56,343 nucleotides of DNA, taken from contig DXIH01000191.1 of NCBI GenBank assembly GCA_019112965.1, positions 1-56,343 on the forward strand, read 5' to 3'. The DNA comes from Candidatus Sphingomonas excrementigallinarum. GTDB lineage: Bacteria; Pseudomonadota; Alphaproteobacteria; Sphingomonadales; Sphingomonadaceae. The translations under genes were made by a program, and so were the position numbers. The notes below the pieces were generated by a model. That model searched no databases and was not told the origin of the DNA. It saw nothing but the letters and a program-made list of their open reading frames with translations. Below, piece by piece: positions 52,571 to 56,343 of the stretch (within the stretch, counting starts at the first letter, position 1; each line of letters starts with the position of its first letter).

Positions 52571-54973
52571 ATGAACCGCTTCGCGCTTCTGTCGCTCTAT
52601 CGCTCGCTTGTGCGCCACAAGCTCTATGCCGCCCTCAACATCGGCGGCCTGGCGGTCGGCATCGCCGTCTTCCTGGTGCTCGGCCTCTATGTCCGGTTCG
52701 AGACGGGCTATGAGAAATGGCTGCCTGGGTATGACAAGCTGTACCTGGTCGAAGAATATTGGAACATGCCCGGCAGTCCGGCCAATGGCTATTCCACCGG
52801 CACGATGGGCGGGCTGATCGATCAGCTTCGGGAGGATTTCCCCGATACGGTGGGAACGCGCATCCAGGCGATGGATGCCAATGTCGTGCGCGGCGGGACC
52901 GCGACCAGCGAGAAGTTCGCGTATGCCGACCCTAACTTTCTCGACATCGTTCGCCTGCCGATCGTCGCTGGGGACGCGGCCCGGGCATTGCAGGCCCCGG
53001 ACAATGTGCTCATCAGCGAAACCATCGCGAAACGCTATTTTCCCGGCACCAATCCGATCGGGCAGACGATGACCCTGACGGCACTCGGCAAGACCGCCAA
53101 TTACCGTGTGGCTGGCATCTTTCGCGACCTGCCGTCCGATACCGAATTGTCATATTCCATCCTGGCCAGGACGCCCAATCCGCATCCGGACAAGATGTGG
53201 TTTCATTGGGGCAGCTCGCGCGTCTGGACGATCCTGCGCCTTGATACCCCGCAGGCGGCGAAGGACCGGCAGGCGCAGATGCGTAGCTTCGTCGATCGCC
53301 GAGGACGCAAGGATCAAGGGCCTTCGATCAAGAACCTCAGCCTGAGGATCAACCCGATCACTGACATCCACCTGCAAAGCACGCCGGGTCGCAAGATGAC
53401 GGTGGCGACGCTGGGTATCGTGGGCGTACTGACCCTGCTGATCGCGATCGTCAATTATGTGAACCTGGCGACCGCCCGGGCCGGGCTGCGCGCCCGCGAG
53501 GTCGCGATGCGCAAGGTGCTGGGGGCGAGCCGCAGCGCGCTGGTCCGGCAGTTCCTGGGCGAGGCGCTGCTCGTGGCGCTGCTGGCGGCGCTGGGCGGCC
53601 TGATCCTCGCCGAGCTTGGGCTGCCGATGATTAATGCCGCTGGGGGATTGAAGCTCTCGCTCGATTACGCGGTCGTCATACCAGCCCTGATCCTGCTGTC
53701 GCTGCTGGTCGGCGGGCTCGCAGGGCTGTATCCGGCGGTGTTGCTGTCGCGCTTTCCGGCGGCCGCGGTACTGGCTTCGTCACGCTCGCCGGGCGGCGGG
53801 CGGGCCGGGGCGCGAGTGCGCGAGTTGCTGGTCGTCTTTCAATTCGCGCTTGCCATCGCCTTCATGATCGGGACGGTCGTGTTGATCGCGCAGACCCGCC
53901 ACGTTCGCAACACCGATGTCGGGTTCCGCCGTGATGGCTTGGTCATCGTCAGCTCCACCAGCGACAGTGCCGTTACAGAACCGCAAATGACCGCATTTCT
54001 TGCGCGTGCGGCGTCCCTGCCGGGGGTGCGGTCGATCACGACGTCGGACTCTTCGCCGGGGGCGAGCAGCTTCAACAGCGACAGCTATGCCGTGCCCGGC
54101 AAGCCCGAACCTGGCCCCAGCCTGCAAGCGATCATCGTGTCGGAAAACTTCTTCCCGACTTTCGGCCTCAAGCTGATCGCGGGTCGTCTGCCCGATAATG
54201 CCCACCGAGCCGATGATAGCCGTAACGCCACCAATCCCCCACCGAACGTCATGAACGTCGTCATCAATCGCGAGGGGGTAAAGGCCCTCGGTTTCGAAAG
54301 TCCGGAGGCCGCGATCGGCAAGACGGTCGGGCGGGACAATCCCCGCACCATCATCGGCGTGGTGGAGAATGCCCGCTTCTTCTCGCCTCGCGAGTTCATC
54401 AATCCGACCATGTACTATTACCAGTCGCGCTTCTCGACGATCCCGCGCACGACCCTGCGCGTGGAGGGTGACCCGCGTGAGACGATCGCGGCGCTGCGCG
54501 GCATCTGGCGACAGATCGCACCGCAAGTGCCTTTCGAGGCGAAGACCGCGAACCAGAACATGGAGGAGTATTACAAGGCCGATGACCGAGCGACCCGCCT
54601 GTTCGGTATCGGCGCCGCGCTGGCCGTCCTGATCGGTTGCGTCGGCCTCTGGGGTCTGGCCTCGTTCAATACGCAGCGGCGCGTGAAGGAGATCGGCATC
54701 CGCAAGACGCTGGGCGCCTCGGCCACCGATATCGTGCGCTTGCTGGTCGGGCAGTTCCTGCGCCCCGTGTTGATCGCCAATCTGGTCGCCTGGCCGCTGG
54801 CCTATGTCGCGATGCGGGCCTGGCTGGCTGGGTTCGACGACCGGGTGAGCCTGTCGCCGCTCTATTTCGTCGGGGCGACGATGCTGGCGCTCGTCATCGC
54901 GGTGCTGACCGTGCTGGGCCAGTCGCTGCGCGCCAGCCGGGCTGCTCCCGCGTGGGCGCTGCGTCATGACTAA
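52571..54973 (+). CDS. ABC transporter permease with two FtsX domains (MacB-like)
   Basis: 800-residue inner-membrane protein. An N-terminal helix (about 20-42) is followed by a MacB-type periplasmic core domain. Three helices then carry the first FtsX module (RAGLRAREVAMRKVLGASRSALVRQFL near 300-330). A further helix (about 420-440) leads to a second periplasmic domain, and the last helices hold the second FtsX module (RRVKEIGIRKTLGASATDIVRLL near 695-725). The double layout of about eight helices is seen in exporters of the Bacteroidetes type with separate ATPase. Together with HlyD and TolC parts it should push a peptide, lipid or drug out of the periplasm. The stop overlaps the TolC start by eight bases. 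Confidence 0.92.
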   Translation: MNRFALLSLYRSLVRHKLYAALNIGGLAVGIAVFLVLGLYVRFETGYEKWLPGYDKLYLVEEYWNMPGSPANGYSTGTMGGLIDQLREDFPDTVGTRIQAMDANVVRGGTATSEKFAYADPNFLDIVRLPIVAGDAARALQAPDNVLISETIAKRYFPGTNPIGQTMTLTALGKTANYRVAGIFRDLPSDTELSYSILARTPNPHPDKMWFHWGSSRVWTILRLDTPQAAKDRQAQMRSFVDRRGRKDQGPSIKNLSLRINPITDIHLQSTPGRKMTVATLGIVGVLTLLIAIVNYVNLATARAGLRAREVAMRKVLGASRSALVRQFLGEALLVALLAALGGLILAELGLPMINAAGGLKLSLDYAVVIPALILLSLLVGGLAGLYPAVLLSRFPAAAVLASSRSPGGGRAGARVRELLVVFQFALAIAFMIGTVVLIAQTRHVRNTDVGFRRDGLVIVSSTSDSAVTEPQMTAFLARAASLPGVRSITTSDSSPGASSFNSDSYAVPGKPEPGPSLQAIIVSENFFPTFGLKLIAGRLPDNAHRADDSRNATNPPPNVMNVVINREGVKALGFESPEAAIGKTVGRDNPRTIIGVVENARFFSPREFINPTMYYYQSRFSTIPRTTLRVEGDPRETIAALRGIWRQIAPQVPFEAKTANQNMEEYYKADDRATRLFGIGAALAVLIGCVGLWGLASFNTQRRVKEIGIRKTLGASATDIVRLLVGQFLRPVLIANLVAWPLAYVAMRAWLAGFDDRVSLSPLYFVGATMLALVIAVLTVLGQSLRASRAAPAWALRHD

Positions 54974-56246
54974 GCCGGGGGCGTGGTGGCTGTTGGGAGC
55001 GGCGCTGATGGTCGCTGCCCCCGCTTCGGCCGAAACGCTGCGGGAGGCGATCGCGGCGGCGTGGGAGGGCAATCCCGAACTCGCCGCCGCGCGCGCCCGG
55101 CAGGATGCGCTGGCCGAGACGCCCGACCAGGCGCGCGCCGCCGGGCGGCTGACGGCGGGGGCGACCGGCAATGCTGGGTATGACCGGCTGGGTTATGATG
55201 GGACCGGCGTGCGGACGGGTGCGGCCTCGGTCCTGGGCGGTATCAACGCGATCCTGCCGATCTGGACCGGCGGACGGGTATCCTCGGCGGTACGGGCGGC
55301 AAAGGGCGATGTCGCGGCCGGGGATCAGGCGTTGCGCGATGTCGAGGCGGATGTGCTGGAGCGGGTGGTCGGCGCCTATGCCGACCTGCTCTATACCCAG
55401 CGGGCGGTCGACGTCGCGCGGGTCGGGATCGAGCGGCTCGACAGCCAGGTGGCGGAGGCGAGATCCCGCTACCGCCTGGGACAGGCGACACGCACCGACG
55501 TTGCGCAACTGGAGGCGCAGCGGGCCAGCGTCGTCTCCAACCTGGTCGATGCGGAGGGGGCGGCAGCGACCGCAGCGGCGGCGTATCGCGCGATGGTCGG
55601 GCGCGATGCGGGCGTGCTGGACGCGACGATCGGAACGCCCGCCGCCTTGCCGCGCACGTTGGCCGATGCTCGGGCGGCGGCGGAGTCCAGCAATCCGCTG
55701 CTGCTCGCCCAGCAACGCCGGGTGGATGCGGCCACCGCACGGATCGACCAGGCACGGGCAGACCGGGCACCGGCGATCGATCTGGCCGGAGGCTATGGGC
55801 GCGGCGTGCAATGGGCGGGGGGCCAGGCGAACGGCTTCGACAGCGCGGCCAATGCGGGGCTGGCGCTGCGTATCCCCTTGCTGACCGGCGGCCTCGTCGC
55901 CTCGCGCGTGCGGCAGGCGGAGGCGACGCGGCGGGCGGAGCGGTTCGACGCGGATGCGGTGGCACGGGGCGTGGTGCGGGCCGCGGATACCGCCTGGGCC
56001 TCGCTAACCGCCGCGCAAAGGCGGCTGACGGCCAGCGCGGAGGGGCTGAAGGCGGCCGATCTGGCGCTGAAGGGCGTGCGGGCCGAATATGGCTTCGGCC
56101 TGCGCTCGACGATCGACATATTGGTGGCCGACCAGAGCTATCGCTCGGCGCAGCTGGCGGTGGCGCGGGCGCAGGTGGATGTGCTGATCGGGGAGGCGGC
56201 GCTGCTGCGCGCGACGGGGCGGATGGGGCGGGGGGCGTTTGATTGA
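54966..56246 (+). CDS. TolC-family outer-membrane channel protein
   Basis: 426 residues with a signal peptide ending near PASAE. The two outer membrane efflux protein (OEP) repeats are visible: TLREAIAAAWEGNPELAAARAR at the N-terminus, and the second near LADARAAAESSNPLLLAQQR. Long amphipathic helices contain QATRTDVAQLEAQRASVVSNL and EYGFGLRSTIDILVADQSYRSA, which is typical of TolC. The trimer would form the outer-membrane exit of the ABC system. Last gene of the operon; a terminator follows 38 bases after its stop. Confidence 0.93.
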   Translation: MTKPGAWWLLGAALMVAAPASAETLREAIAAAWEGNPELAAARARQDALAETPDQARAAGRLTAGATGNAGYDRLGYDGTGVRTGAASVLGGINAILPIWTGGRVSSAVRAAKGDVAAGDQALRDVEADVLERVVGAYADLLYTQRAVDVARVGIERLDSQVAEARSRYRLGQATRTDVAQLEAQRASVVSNLVDAEGAAATAAAAYRAMVGRDAGVLDATIGTPAALPRTLADARAAAESSNPLLLAQQRRVDAATARIDQARADRAPAIDLAGGYGRGVQWAGGQANGFDSAANAGLALRIPLLTGGLVASRVRQAEATRRAERFDADAVARGVVRAADTAWASLTAAQRRLTASAEGLKAADLALKGVRAEYGFGLRSTIDILVADQSYRSAQLAVARAQVDVLIGEAALLRATGRMGRGAFD

Positions 56247-56284
56247 GGGGTTGGTCTCGGTGAGACCTCTTTCCCTCCCCCCAG

Positions 56285-56306
56285 CCCCTCCCGCTTGCGG
56301 GAGGGG
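56285..56306 (+). terminator. Hairpin after the export operon
   Basis: CCCCTCCCGC-TT-GCGGGAGGGG is a perfect 10-base stem. Outer parts can add GACCTCTTTCCC paired with GGGAGAGGTC. There is no long T run, but position and stem strength suggest termination of the ABC operon. It belongs by composition to the CCCCTCCC family of palindromes seen at 41443 and 47042-47323. Confidence 0.6.
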
Positions 56307-56343
56307 AGAGGTCATTTGCGGACGGCTCCCCTTAATCACTCCT

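Overview
This window is GC-rich DNA from an alphaproteobacterium, most likely a sphingomonad. The evidence is four TonB-dependent receptors in 42 kb plus a siderophore receptor, FecI/FecR regulators, Tat-exported glycosidases, long antisense open frames typical of high GC, and dispersed palindromes built on CCCCTCCCC. I found no rRNA, tRNA, CRISPR or phage genes. The species assignment is inference.

Layout. 1-2600: one end of an IS21-type element (istB cut by the window edge, istA, and the terminal repeats) beside a decayed IS3-type transposase. 2978-7599: a CHASE3 chemoreceptor, a secreted outer-membrane protein, a 44-codon chemoreceptor stub and an OprB-like porin. 7615-9744: a siderophore-type receptor. 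10095-29097: a glycan-utilisation region. GH29, GH115 and GH2 enzymes lie on the plus strand. A receptor, a GH89 alpha-N-acetylglucosaminidase and an HGSNAT-like membrane acetyltransferase lie on the minus strand, together with FecR, an ECF sigma factor and a second large receptor. 29337-32736: a class A acid phosphatase lacking one catalytic residue, and a receptor with an N-terminal STN signalling domain. 32897-41438: a tightly coupled 5-oxoprolinase / DUF969 / DUF979 / DUF2891 operon followed by another receptor. 41575-47044: a GntR/FadR regulator and a glycerol module (glpR, glpD, glpK, tpiA). 47284-56246: a histidine kinase and a degenerate NtrC-like response regulator, divergent from a five-gene ABC export operon (HlyD, ATPase, DUF2807, FtsX/MacB permease, TolC).

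How the parts may work together. The glycan region has the logic of a polysaccharide utilisation locus: outer-membrane uptake, periplasmic trimming of fucose, glucuronate, beta-galactose-like and alpha-GlcNAc units, and FecI/FecR control. The overlapping GH89 and acetyltransferase genes are homologues of two consecutive steps of lysosomal heparan sulfate breakdown (NAGLU and HGSNAT), and the catalytic residues are visible in both. The oxoprolinase operon looks like a scavenging route for 5-oxoproline or a related lactam, with DUF969+DUF979 as a candidate two-part permease. These two are the best candidates for undescribed systems here. The glycerol module converts glycerol to glyceraldehyde-3-phosphate, with candidate GlpR sites between the divergent glpD and glpK genes.
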